Positions 18,001 through 26,122 of a DNA stretch of 64,000 nt are shown one piece after another; within the stretch, counting starts at the first letter, position 1, and every line of letters starts with the position of its first letter. The DNA lies in contig CAYLPZ010000008.1 of NCBI GenBank assembly GCA_964385755.1, positions 1 through 64,000 of the forward strand, given 5' to 3'. Position numbers and translations under genes: made by a program. Under the pieces are notes generated by a model that worked only from the letters and a program-made list of their open reading frames with translations, did not search any database and was not told the origin of the DNA. Source of the stretch: CAG-698 sp964385755 (lineage in GTDB: Bacteria; Bacillota_I; Bacilli_A; ML615J-28; CAG-698).

Positions 18001-18314
18001 ATTGTAACTTCACCTTTTTTACTTTCATCACTTTCAGCCTTAGCAGTAAATTTAACACTACCAGCTTTTAATGCTGTAGCTTTACCACTTTGGTCGATTG
18101 TAGCAACGCTATCGTCACTTGAAGACCAAGCAACTTTCTTATTTGTAGCATCAGTTGGACTAACTTTTGCAGTTAATGTGAATGAATCGCCAACTACGTA
18201 TTCTGTCTTTTCAGAAGAAACAGATACACTAGTTACAGCTACTTCTTTTTCTCCACATCCTACAATTGTAAGACCTAAAACTAATACTAGCAAGAATGAT
18301 AAAATTTTTTTCAT
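15036..18314 (-). CDS. Solute-binding lipoprotein with N-terminal Big_2 domains (copy 1)
   Basis: A 1092-residue lipoprotein. The signal peptide ends in the lipobox IVGC (Cys20). Residues about 25-645 are a string of some seven bacterial Ig-like (Big_2) modules, each with the W-x-S-S-D-x-S-V/I-A-T and G-x-x-x-I-T signatures. Residues about 655-1092 form an extracellular solute-binding domain of the sugar type, beginning KGYEIIIMNASSA and containing many surface Trp/Tyr residues. It would be anchored outside and hand sugar or muropeptide to an ABC permease; no permease is adjacent. The first 276 residues are almost identical at DNA level to the next gene upstream, while the rest has diverged. 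RBS is TAGGAGG. It has its own promoter region with an inverted repeat (18376-18403) and a strong terminator. Confidence 0.88.
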   Translation of the reverse strand: MKKILSFLLVLVLGLTIVGCGEKEVAVTSVSVSSEKTEYVVGDSFTLTAKVSPTDATNKKVAWSSSDDSVATIDQSGKATALKAGSVKFTAKAESDESKKGEVTITIKEKAVEIKVSSVAVEITSESLVVGEEATIVVKVAPDDATNKDYTLNVSDQSVVSVTGNKVKALKAGQATITATAKDGSGVSGQVVITVTEDTAKSIEITGAKEKMAVGEEVSLTVNVKPVGSEYELVSSNPEVVKVEGTKLVALAAGEATITATLKADSQVKAEVKVTVTELEAPTCFIIITGNKYKAPMGEDLALSYLFYPEAPEDDRVIWSVDNESIATINEDGVLTPVSLGKVKVTVTSVADSRVAYYVNIEIVAADDPNADQGPTSMTLRNKADILLLHSKLTDYLERTIIPIDTQYNKSVYYESSDNSVVTIKTANGSPVIVGVGTCTLYVYSQLNPEIYAEVEITVTEYTDPETFIITNGVNSTEVTSVKIEPGKTSTLVPTVTPANGNPAATFVSSDENIATVDENGKVKAVAEGTCTITVTSQIKPEFVKVVNVTVEEQKVSYDVEEVKINGEKEMYVGYKLKLAAAVYPETAPQTVKWELYKTELATLAEDGTITAIATGTIRVRAVSTVDPTKKSAYFNIKIQAVPTPPAVGDMKGYEIIIMNASSALTDNDPFLEGYSQPDKAYKQRAWSEVENKYNCDIKVVAYPDVAPWGTARINWIIDNATAGTSQCDLGIVSSNWIYQFAQANAAVDVSELYAKYGLSQMDNATKSAGSYNGKLYIASQGLSPTATYVDLGLYYNYGWLKKLGVEDPAAMFNQDRWHYSEFKDWVLTTQAKLGENQFVLQGSPYYYWFGMTNAAGQKVVDSDTVKIFIDTPKSKNASALIYELVQNGAVNATQTWAETDDLEHSFHDGETLMTTGYMWFCGTDNRWPNNLWGEGTTEYAYVPFPYPDDMSNVDTKISLSGLSVYMYIAGRPYPSSLGSDGYVKVWTVMNEMFLNTITYQEADPLFNAEDTVRNSLNKRIDNEESVKAIMFYNANRIFYDPAHAVYGSTSATPLKTPANNVMYKGESYDEEFNAVEETFYNDIIKVYAASN

Positions 18315-18326
18315 AATTGCCTCCTA
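17485..18326 (-). repeat. 842-bp direct repeat, copy A
   Basis: From the RBS of the lipoprotein gene (18326) through codon 276, this stretch equals 20885-21726 with an offset of 3400 bases. The only difference I see is at 17532/20932 (T versus C). Flanking DNA on both sides is unrelated (18327 onward) or clearly diverged (before 17485). Confidence 0.95.
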
Positions 18327-18361
18327 TAGTATTTTGATATTGAAATTGTAATTCCATTTCT

Positions 18362-18403
18362 ATTATATGTTTGATATATGAAATTAAGAAAACCTTTTCA
18401 TAT
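18362..18403 (-). promoter_or_regulatory. Promoter region with inverted repeat upstream of lipoprotein copy 1
   Basis: On the minus strand a TATAAT lies at 18362-18367 with only a weak -35 (TTCTTA, 18385-18390). An 8-bp perfect inverted repeat, ATATGAAA (18376-18383) and TTTCATAT (18396-18403), spans the -35 region. The half-site resembles that of the cre-like operator at 6983-7000 but the spacing is longer (12 bases). A repressor site is an inference. Confidence 0.45.
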
Positions 18404-18461
18404 CTTACGTTTATTTTATCACATTTATAAAAATATTGCAATAGTAATATTTAGTAAATAA

Positions 18462-18490
18462 AGGTTAACTAGCAAAAAGCTAGTTAACCT
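18462..18490 (-). terminator. Terminator after the second Big_2 solute-binding gene
   Basis: A 12-bp perfect stem (AGGTTAACTAGC at 18462-18473, GCTAGTTAACCT at 18479-18490) with a 5-base loop follows the stop codon by 26 bases. On the minus strand it is followed by TTATTTACTAAAT. Confidence 0.75.
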
Positions 18491-18516
18491 ATTTACAAAT
18501 TTATCTAGTTTATTTT

Positions 18517-21500
18517 CTATGCACCATATTGTTTTAAGAATGCATTCAATACTGAATCATAAATTGCACTTAATTCTTGAGAAGCATCATTACCTTTAAC
18601 AGAGTTAAGAATTGCTTTTGGTAAATCACCGCTCCAGTGGTATGCAAAACTTTCATCAAACAAAGGGTCAAATAATGTTCTTGAACCAGTGTAGAAAATT
18701 GTTGCATCTACTGATGCAGGGTCATCAATTCTTGAAGCAACTGCATTTCTCTTAATGTCTTCAGCGTTAAATAATGGATCCTCATTCATATATTGGATTG
18801 TTCTTAGATTCATATCTTGAACTGCACGATAGATACCTTCTTCATCAACACCCTGTGGATGCATCTTTCCAGCAATCATCATCATAATTGATTCACCTAC
18901 AAAATTAACTTTTGTATCTTCTTTTGCAACTGAATCAGGATATGGATAAGGAACATAACCGTATTGTGTATCTTCTCCCCATAATTTATCTGGCCATCTA
19001 TTGTCAGAACCTACAAACCAATATTCACCTGGTTGGAAGATTGCTCTACCTTCTTGGAATGGTGCACAATTTTCATCATAACCAATTTCATCAATTGCAT
19101 AACAATTGTTTTCAACTACTTTTCTTAAAATCTCAATTGCTTGTAATGAATATGCATGAGTAATATTTAATGTCATTTGTGTCTTATCCGCAAGTTTTAC
19201 GCCTGCAGCATTTACCATACCTGACCAGTACATACTTGGTCCACCTGAACATACATATTCATTTTCTCCAAGTAATTTTTGTGCCTCTAAACACCAATCT
19301 AAAAATCCATTAAATGTCCATTTTCCTTCGTTAAATAGTTCAGCAGGAGATTGTAGACCTAATTTTTTAACTAAACCATAGTTATAGAATAAACCACCAA
19401 TTACATAAGTTCTAATTGGGTTTAAGCCCATTGAAACTGCATGATATTTATCACCAGAAGAAGATACTTCTTTTAAAGCTGATTCAACTTGATTCATACC
19501 ATATTTTCTAAAGTAATTTGTTGTGTCAACTGCCGCATTAGCTTGTGAGAAAGTATTAATCCATGCACCTGAGACAACACCAAAATCACATTGAGATGTA
19601 CCATTTGTTGCATTATCAATGATCCAGTTAATACGAGCTGAACCCCATGGAGCAACATCAGGATATGGTAAAACTACTAAATCACAGTTGTATTCTTTTT
19701 CTACTTCATCCCATGCCTTTTGTTTATATGTTTTATCTGATTGGTTATATCCTTCTAAGAACGGATCAATATCAATTAATGCGGAAGCTGCATTCATCAT
19801 AATTATTTGATATCCTTTTAAATCAGGTATAGCAGGAAGTTCAGGAGCTTTTTCAACTTTAATTGTAAGCCATGCACTCTTTACTTTTGAATCTACAGCA
19901 CTAACTGCTCTTACTCTTGCTGACCCTTCTGCGATTCCTTTTAATAATCCATCTTCAGAAATTGTTGCATATTCTTTAGAGCTATCATGAATTTCCCAAA
20001 TTATTGATGAACTAACACCTACAGGACTTACTTCAACTTTTAGTTGCAATGTATATCCTACAATTACCTTCTTTTCTGTTACAAAAATTGTGATAGATTC
20101 TGGAGGTTGATTTGGGTTAAATGGTTCTTTAATAAGTAAAGTATATTCATCTGAAATACCAGTAGTTTTATCAGTTACTTTAAATTTTGCTTCGCCTTCT
20201 TTTAAAGGTTTTACATATCCAGTTTCTGTTATTGTTGCAAACTCTGGTGTTAAAGCTTCCCATACTAAATCATAATTTGCATGAGCAGGAGTTTCCTTTA
20301 CAGATAAAGTAATTGTTTCTTCAATTGTAATCTCACGACCTTGAATCTCTAGAGACTCAAGTTTTGGAGATTTTATTACTGTGATTGTATATTCATGTTC
20401 AACACCTGATACATCATCAAGTACTGTAATTGTTATAGTTCCTTCTTTAATTGTAGTAAGTACACCTCTGTTTGTAATAGTTGCAACACTTTCATCACTA
20501 CTTGTAAAACGTAAATCATAGTTATTTGATAGTGTAGTACTTGGAAAAACATTATATTTTAGGTTGTAAGTATCAACATCATAGAAAATATCAGTTTCAG
20601 AAATCAATACTTCAAAGTCTGTTAATCCCATACCTACATCGAAAACAGTTAACTCAAAAGTATATTTTAAATTATCATTTTCTTTTGCTTTGCAAGTGAT
20701 TGTTACTTTTCCTGCGGCTACACCAGTTAATGTACCATCTTCTTCAACAGTAGCAATTGTATCATCACTACTCATCCAAATAACATCTTGATCATCACCT
20801 GAAGCAAATAAGTAATTTAGTTCAACAAATGATCCAACTTCAAGTGCTTTTTTAGGATTAACTACAATTAGTTTTTCTTCACCAGTAACTGTAACTTTAA
20901 CTTCAGCTTTTACTTGGCTATCTGCTTTTAACGTTGCAGTGATAGTTGCTTCTCCTGCTGCTAATGCAACAAGTTTAGTTCCTTCAACTTTAACTACTTC
21001 AGGATTAGATGAAACTAATTCATATTCACTTCCAACAGGTTTAACATTAACTGTTAATGATACTTCTTCACCAACTGCCATTTTTTCTTTAGCACCAGTG
21101 ATTTCAATTGATTTTGCAGTATCTTCAGTTACTGTAATTACTACTTGTCCAGATACTCCTGATCCGTCTTTTGCAGTTGCAGTAATTGTAGCTTGTCCTG
21201 CTTTTAATGCTTTTACTTTATTTCCAGTTACTGATACAACAGATTGATCTGATACATTTAATGTATAATCTTTATTTGTTGCATCATCAGGTGCTACTTT
21301 AACAACAATTGTTGCTTCTTCACCAACTACTAATGATTCACTAGTAATTTCTACTGCAACACTAGAAACTTTAATTTCTACTGCTTTTTCTTTTATTGTT
21401 ATTGTAACTTCACCTTTTTTACTTTCATCACTTTCAGCCTTAGCAGTAAATTTAACACTACCAGCTTTTAATGCTGTAGCTTTACCACTTTGGTCGATTG

Positions 21501-21714
21501 TAGCAACGCTATCGTCACTTGAAGACCAAGCAACTTTCTTATTTGTAGCATCAGTTGGACTAACTTTTGCAGTTAATGTGAATGAATCGCCAACTACGTA
21601 TTCTGTCTTTTCAGAAGAAACAGATACACTAGTTACAGCTACTTCTTTTTCTCCACATCCTACAATTGTAAGACCTAAAACTAATACTAGCAAGAATGAT
21701 AAAATTTTTTTCAT
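18517..21714 (-). CDS. Solute-binding lipoprotein with N-terminal Big_2 domains (copy 2)
   Basis: A 1065-residue paralogue of the neighbouring gene. Same signal peptide and lipobox (Cys20), a run of about seven Big_2 modules to residue 625, and a C-terminal sugar-type solute-binding domain beginning KGYQIIMMNAASA. The first 276 residues match copy 1 with one silent base change. Beyond the third Ig module the two differ throughout, although the binding domains share blocks such as RINWIIDNAT and DNRWP. It follows the GNAT gene by 9 bases; the GNAT stop TAG forms part of its RBS (TAGGAGG). It is thus the last gene of the nagZ-nagB-GNAT unit, which supports an amino-sugar substrate. Confidence 0.88.
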   Translation of the reverse strand: MKKILSFLLVLVLGLTIVGCGEKEVAVTSVSVSSEKTEYVVGDSFTLTAKVSPTDATNKKVAWSSSDDSVATIDQSGKATALKAGSVKFTAKAESDESKKGEVTITIKEKAVEIKVSSVAVEITSESLVVGEEATIVVKVAPDDATNKDYTLNVSDQSVVSVTGNKVKALKAGQATITATAKDGSGVSGQVVITVTEDTAKSIEITGAKEKMAVGEEVSLTVNVKPVGSEYELVSSNPEVVKVEGTKLVALAAGEATITATLKADSQVKAEVKVTVTGEEKLIVVNPKKALEVGSFVELNYLFASGDDQDVIWMSSDDTIATVEEDGTLTGVAAGKVTITCKAKENDNLKYTFELTVFDVGMGLTDFEVLISETDIFYDVDTYNLKYNVFPSTTLSNNYDLRFTSSDESVATITNRGVLTTIKEGTITITVLDDVSGVEHEYTITVIKSPKLESLEIQGREITIEETITLSVKETPAHANYDLVWEALTPEFATITETGYVKPLKEGEAKFKVTDKTTGISDEYTLLIKEPFNPNQPPESITIFVTEKKVIVGYTLQLKVEVSPVGVSSSIIWEIHDSSKEYATISEDGLLKGIAEGSARVRAVSAVDSKVKSAWLTIKVEKAPELPAIPDLKGYQIIMMNAASALIDIDPFLEGYNQSDKTYKQKAWDEVEKEYNCDLVVLPYPDVAPWGSARINWIIDNATNGTSQCDFGVVSGAWINTFSQANAAVDTTNYFRKYGMNQVESALKEVSSSGDKYHAVSMGLNPIRTYVIGGLFYNYGLVKKLGLQSPAELFNEGKWTFNGFLDWCLEAQKLLGENEYVCSGGPSMYWSGMVNAAGVKLADKTQMTLNITHAYSLQAIEILRKVVENNCYAIDEIGYDENCAPFQEGRAIFQPGEYWFVGSDNRWPDKLWGEDTQYGYVPYPYPDSVAKEDTKVNFVGESIMMMIAGKMHPQGVDEEGIYRAVQDMNLRTIQYMNEDPLFNAEDIKRNAVASRIDDPASVDATIFYTGSRTLFDPLFDESFAYHWSGDLPKAILNSVKGNDASQELSAIYDSVLNAFLKQYGA

Positions 21715-21726
21715 AATTGCCTCCTA
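20885..21726 (-). repeat. 842-bp direct repeat, copy B
   Basis: Partner of 17485-18326. The identical block ends at 21726, exactly at the stop codon of the GNAT gene, and therefore carries the RBS, signal peptide and first three Ig modules as a unit. See the paired entry for the mismatch. Confidence 0.95.
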
Positions 21727-22713
21727 AAATTCTATATTTTTATATGCATATTGATAACATTTCCATACCTCAAAGCCAAGTTTTTGATAAAATTCGACTA
21801 AACCTGTCCAATCAATTAAAATGTTGCTGAAATTATCTTTATAAGCTTCTATAATTCCATACTTTAATAAACTCATTGCTAGTCCTCTATTTCGATACTC
21901 AATATCTACTCCAAGTGGACCAAAACCTAATAATTTATTAAATCTCTTTTTCCACATTATATTATAACTAATCTTATCAATTAAACCTTTATTAGTTCTA
22001 AGAAAACCAACTACTACATCTTTTTTATCATCAATTACTATTAAATATTCTTCTTTAATGTCATTGTTATCAAAATATTCTTTTGCCTCGTAATACCATC
22101 TGCCATAAAAACATTTTTTGAAAAAATCTAATACTTTTTTTTCATCGCTCTTTTTTGCATATCTGATAGTAAAACCATCGATTTTACTTAAAATATCGTT
22201 TATATTGTAGTTTTGTTCATTTTTTTCATCAATACATCTCACTAAATCATGAGTATAACCAGCTAATTTATAGCCTCTTTTTCTAAAAAATACATCAGTA
22301 AGATTATCAAAATCATTTGGAATACCTGGAAAGAAATTATCTATATCACTACCAACATTAATTTTCTTAATATTCATTTTCTTAAGAACTTCCTCTGTTT
22401 TTTCTAAGATAAAACTTCCTATTCCTTGTTTACGATTTTCTCTTGCGACATACATAAGAGAAATAAAAGCAGTATCAAAATATTTTTCAATAATATTGTT
22501 GTTATCATAAACTTTACAAAGAATAAAACCAACTACTTTTTCACCATCTAAGCATACAAAAGAGGCATCCATATTAAAATACTTTGAATTAGATATGTTT
22601 TGATTAAACATATCTTCTGTAATCGGAAAAATAAATCCTACCTCACTATTCCAAAGATTAATAATAGCACTTTGATATTTTTTAGAATAGTTTATTACTT
22701 TATACTTATTCAT
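21724..22713 (-). CDS. Tandem GNAT-family N-acetyltransferase
   Basis: A 329-residue protein with two GNAT folds. The first (about 5-150) has the acetyl-CoA loop ARENRKQGIGSFIL (R-x-x-G-x-G). The second (about 180-329) has IEYRNRGLAMSLL, a weaker version of that loop. A paralogue of similar length and layout lies at 42178-43173. The ATG overlaps the nagB stop (TAATG), so translation is coupled to glucosamine-6-phosphate deaminase. An amino-sugar acetyltransferase, comparable to the GlmA/GlmB enzymes of C. acetobutylicum murein salvage, is a reasonable inference, but the acceptor cannot be read from the sequence. Confidence 0.8.
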   Translation of the reverse strand: MNKYKVINYSKKYQSAIINLWNSEVGFIFPITEDMFNQNISNSKYFNMDASFVCLDGEKVVGFILCKVYDNNNIIEKYFDTAFISLMYVARENRKQGIGSFILEKTEEVLKKMNIKKINVGSDIDNFFPGIPNDFDNLTDVFFRKRGYKLAGYTHDLVRCIDEKNEQNYNINDILSKIDGFTIRYAKKSDEKKVLDFFKKCFYGRWYYEAKEYFDNNDIKEEYLIVIDDKKDVVVGFLRTNKGLIDKISYNIMWKKRFNKLLGFGPLGVDIEYRNRGLAMSLLKYGIIEAYKDNFSNILIDWTGLVEFYQKLGFEVWKCYQYAYKNIEF

Positions 22714-23438
22714 TATTTAATTAATGCTGCAGCTTCTTCATCAACAATAACAATTGCATCTTTGTGGTTATTTAAAATTGACGCTGGAAATTCTTCAGTT
22801 ACTACTCCGCTAGCAAGTTTTTTTACAGCTTCTTGTTTGTTTTTTCCACTTGCAACTAATAGTAACTTTTTAGCTTTCATAATATTTGCAATACCCATTG
22901 TCATAGCATATTTAGGAACTTCATCAAGGCTATTAAAGAATCTTTGATTATCAGTTCTAGTTTTTTCAGTTAGTTTTACAACAAATGTTTCTTGTGTAAA
23001 TTTTGTATTTGGCTCATTAAATCCAATATGACCATTAGCACCGATTCCTAATAATTGTAAATCTACAGTTGCACTGTTTAAATCATCATTATACGCTTTG
23101 CATAATGCTTGTAAATCTGATCCTTCAGAGCAAGGGATATGAATACTTTCTTCTTTAATATCAACATGATCAAAAAGATTACGATGCATAAATGAATAAT
23201 AACTTTCTGGATGTGATCTTGGTAATTCACAATACTCATCTAGATTATATGTTGTAACATCTTTGAATGATATTTCTTTTTCATTAACTGCTTTAATTAA
23301 ATTTTGATAAATACCAATAGGACTTGATCCTGTTGCTAAACCAAGTGTGCAGTTTGGTTTTTCTTTCATCAAATCAATAATAATTTCACTAGCTTTTTTG
23401 CTCATTTCTTCATAATCTTTTACTACTATAATTTTCAT
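22713..23438 (-). CDS. nagB: Glucosamine-6-phosphate deaminase
   Basis: NagB converts glucosamine-6-phosphate to fructose-6-phosphate and ammonia, the point where amino sugars enter glycolysis. The protein (241 residues) has LGLATGSSP near residue 34, the catalytic NLDEY near 66, and GIGANGHIGFNEP near 130 with the His/Glu relay. I chose the ATG at 23436-23438, eight bases after AGGAGG; the ATG at 23447 overlaps that RBS. It sits between a NagZ-type GH3 (14 bases upstream) and an acetyltransferase. NagA is not in the window. Confidence 0.96.
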   Translation of the reverse strand: MKIIVVKDYEEMSKKASEIIIDLMKEKPNCTLGLATGSSPIGIYQNLIKAVNEKEISFKDVTTYNLDEYCELPRSHPESYYSFMHRNLFDHVDIKEESIHIPCSEGSDLQALCKAYNDDLNSATVDLQLLGIGANGHIGFNEPNTKFTQETFVVKLTEKTRTDNQRFFNSLDEVPKYAMTMGIANIMKAKKLLLVASGKNKQEAVKKLASGVVTEEFPASILNNHKDAIVIVDEEAAALIK

Positions 23439-23451
23439 TTTTTTCATCCTC

Positions 23452-25029
23452 CTATAATGAAACTGGTAATATTCCAGTAAATTTTTTATTCTTTATACAC
23501 CAAGCTAAACTTTCAAAAGCCAATAAAGTTGGTTCATAAATACAAATATAACTTTGAACATTTTCTAAAAATAGAATATCATACGGACTTCTTAATGCAA
23601 TAATAGTGCATTTTTCTTTAATATTCTCTTTTAAATTATCCCATAATTTAACTTCATTGCTATCTTCTTTTAAATTAATTGTAGCAACAAAAAAATGATC
23701 ATAATCACTACCATTTATTTTTTTTATTACTTCATCAATATTGTTCTCATCAATAATAATTTCATCAGTATTAATATTATTTTTAGTGAAAACTTTTCCT
23801 AATGTAATAGTATCATTTTTCTCATTGTCAACTAAACTAAATACTTTTATTTTAGGAAAAATTACTAAATTTTTACTACCAAGTAAATCATTTTCTCCTC
23901 TTACTTTCGTTATGCTTTTAATAGAAATATTTTTACCAATATCTTTATTTAGAGTGATATTATCATATATCCTATTCCCTATCATATATTTTTGTTTATA
24001 TTCTAATATTTTTCTTACTGATTCATCAACTCTAGACATTGGAATTTTTCCTAGTTTAACACAGTTTACAAAAGTATTGTATATCTCTTTTTGTTCCTCT
24101 AAATCCGCTTTCCCACAAAATACTAAAATATCAATTCCTGCATTAACTGCATGCATAACTATTTCTTCTTTTGAGTAATTTTGCCAAATTGCTCCCATCG
24201 TTAGAGAATCAGTCACTATTAATCCTTTAAATCCCATTTCTTCTTTTAATATCTTTGTTACAATTTGATTTGATAAAGTTGCTGGAAAAATAGGATCAAT
24301 TTGAGGGTATAAAATATGTGAAACCATAATCCCATCTATGCTGCTTTCAATAGCTTTTTTAAATGGATATAATTCTAAATTATATAAAGTGTCCTTGCCT
24401 TTATTAACTTTCGGCATTGACTCATGTGAATCAGTTTTGGTGTCACCATGACCTGGAAAATGTTTTGCGGTTGGAATTATTTGGCCATCTTGAAATCCTT
24501 TAAAGCTTTCTATAATATATTTTGCTACGATATCTTTATTATCACTATATGAGCGTGAATTGATAACGGGATTATATTTATTATTATTTATGTCAGCTAC
24601 TGGTGCAAAATTCATATTAAAGCCTAAATACCTTAAATCTTTTGCGACATTATTACAGAGCTCATAACTACTTTCCAAACTAGCACTTACTGCCATGGCA
24701 CCAGGAAATAAAGAAATTCCATCAATAATTCTTTGTACAGTTCCACCTTCTTGGTCAATTCCAATAAATAATGGGATTTTCGCATTCTTCTGTATGTCTT
24801 GATTGAGCTTTATTACTTTGTTAGTTGTTGATATATTTCTAGCAAAATAAATTACTCCACCAATTTTAATCTGCTTGATTTGTGTTTCTAATTGATTATT
24901 ATACTCAGTACCATGAAAAGCAAACATTAACATTTGTCCAACTTTTTCTTCTAACGATAAACTTTCTATATTAATATAATTATTAATAATTAAATCATTA
25001 TTTAAATTAATTCTTTCCTTCATAATCAT
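23452..25029 (-). CDS. NagZ-type family GH3 beta-N-acetylhexosaminidase (copy 2)
   Basis: A 525-residue cytoplasmic GH3 enzyme, clearly a paralogue of the one at 11015-12598. It has DQEGG (92-96), KHFPGHGDTKTDSH (189-202) with the NagZ-type Asp/His acid, and nucleophile Asp274 in VTDSLTM. The reduced C-terminal domain ends GILPVSL. There is no recognisable RBS before the ATG at 25029 or the alternative ATG at 25023, and a hairpin (25056-25078) separates it from the upstream permease genes. Translation may therefore be weak or depend on read-through. Two NagZ copies may serve different substrates (for example chitobiose versus GlcNAc-MurNAc); that is inference. Confidence 0.92.
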   Translation of the reverse strand: MIMKERINLNNDLIINNYINIESLSLEEKVGQMLMFAFHGTEYNNQLETQIKQIKIGGVIYFARNISTTNKVIKLNQDIQKNAKIPLFIGIDQEGGTVQRIIDGISLFPGAMAVSASLESSYELCNNVAKDLRYLGFNMNFAPVADINNNKYNPVINSRSYSDNKDIVAKYIIESFKGFQDGQIIPTAKHFPGHGDTKTDSHESMPKVNKGKDTLYNLELYPFKKAIESSIDGIMVSHILYPQIDPIFPATLSNQIVTKILKEEMGFKGLIVTDSLTMGAIWQNYSKEEIVMHAVNAGIDILVFCGKADLEEQKEIYNTFVNCVKLGKIPMSRVDESVRKILEYKQKYMIGNRIYDNITLNKDIGKNISIKSITKVRGENDLLGSKNLVIFPKIKVFSLVDNEKNDTITLGKVFTKNNINTDEIIIDENNIDEVIKKINGSDYDHFFVATINLKEDSNEVKLWDNLKENIKEKCTIIALRSPYDILFLENVQSYICIYEPTLLAFESLAWCIKNKKFTGILPVSL

Positions 25030-25046
25030 TTATTTTTTCAAATTTT

Positions 25047-25078
25047 TATAAAAGAAGGTGCTACTATATGTAGCACCT
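25047..25078 (-). terminator. Hairpin between the second permease pair and nagZ copy 2
   Basis: A perfect 9-bp stem (AGGTGCTAC at 25056-25064, GTAGCACCT at 25070-25078) followed on the minus strand by TTCTTTTATAAAAATTT. It begins 6 bases after the permease stop and ends 26 bases before the next gene. There is no room for a good promoter after it, so it may be a partial terminator setting the ratio of transporter to enzyme. Confidence 0.7.
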
Positions 25079-25084
25079 ATTTTT

Positions 25085-26122
25085 CTAGCCAACAAGTCCA
25101 GTTCTCTCGATACTCTCAACAAATAATTTTTGTACAAAGAAGTAACCGATTAGCAATGGTGCCATGATCATTAAAGCGGCTGTATTAGCAATTAAAGCAA
25201 CAAATAATGGATCGGTTGTAACACCACTAGATAAGAATGATAATAACACTTCATCTCCAGCAGCACTCCATGTGCTTATAATTGTACGCAATTGTTCAGT
25301 ACCAGTACTTAATTGTACAGCTAGTAATGACATATTACCAGATGTATAACCTAATAATTGTCCGAAGTAGCAATCATTCCATTGCCATACAAAGGCAAAT
25401 AATGAAACAGTAACGATTGCACCTCTAGCATTAGGAAGCATTACACTCCAGAATGTTCTAATTACACCCGCACCATCTACTTGAGCAGATTCTTCAAGTT
25501 CAATTGGAATTCCTTTGAAGAATTGTCTAAATAGATAAATGAAGATTGCGGAACGAATACCCTGACCGAATGCTGCTAAAATATACATAGAGAATATATT
25601 TCCAACAAGATTAATTCCTAGGAATGTTGTTTCATTCATAATCCATGTTCTTGAACGGTCTAAAGCTTCATTTGGAACAATTAAAGAGAATAATACAATA
25701 TAGAATATTATCGTATTACCTTTAAATTTTAATCTAGCGAAAGCATATCCAGCAATTGCTGTTGCAATTACTTGAATAATCGTTGTTACAGTTGATAAAA
25801 TCAAACTATTGACAAATGATTCACCATAACTTAACATCTTCGCAGCAACTTGAAAGTTAATTGTACTAAATTGTGCAGGAATCCAAACTACTTGACTGTT
25901 TGAGATATCTGTTGGATGTCTTAAACTTGCAGAAAGTTTTTCAAAAATTGGAAGTAAGATTACAAAACATAAGCCAATAAGCAAGAAGGCTCTTAAAAAC
26001 TTACCAATAACTATAAATAATTTTTTAGAACGAACCTTTCTTTTTACTGGATCTTTTAGATCTGCAATAAATGCATTCCATCCAGTTAATTGTTCATTTT
26101 GATTATTAATATTATTCATCAT
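25085..26122 (-). CDS. Carbohydrate ABC transporter permease (MalG type)
   Basis: A 345-residue inner-membrane permease with six predicted spans. The cytoplasmic coupling loop reads EESAQVDGAGVIRTFWSVMLP near residue 210, the EAA motif of the CUT1 family. It overlaps the preceding MalF-type gene by 11 bases, so the two form one heterodimer. No ATPase gene is adjacent, which is normal for CUT1 importers that share an MsmX-like ATPase. Its operon also encodes a second permease pair, so the substrate of each is uncertain; the surroundings favour amino sugars. Confidence 0.9.
   Translation of the reverse strand: MMNNINNQNEQLTGWNAFIADLKDPVKRKVRSKKLFIVIGKFLRAFLLIGLCFVILLPIFEKLSASLRHPTDISNSQVVWIPAQFSTINFQVAAKMLSYGESFVNSLILSTVTTIIQVIATAIAGYAFARLKFKGNTIIFYIVLFSLIVPNEALDRSRTWIMNETTFLGINLVGNIFSMYILAAFGQGIRSAIFIYLFRQFFKGIPIELEESAQVDGAGVIRTFWSVMLPNARGAIVTVSLFAFVWQWNDCYFGQLLGYTSGNMSLLAVQLSTGTEQLRTIISTWSAAGDEVLLSFLSSGVTTDPLFVALIANTAALMIMAPLLIGYFFVQKLFVESIERTGLVG

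Noticed and set aside
15036..21714. Insertion sequence or phage explaining the 842-bp repeat
   Set aside because: There is no transposase, no terminal inverted repeats and no target-site duplication at the edges of the repeat. Both copies are in-frame parts of genes, which fits gene conversion or tandem duplication.
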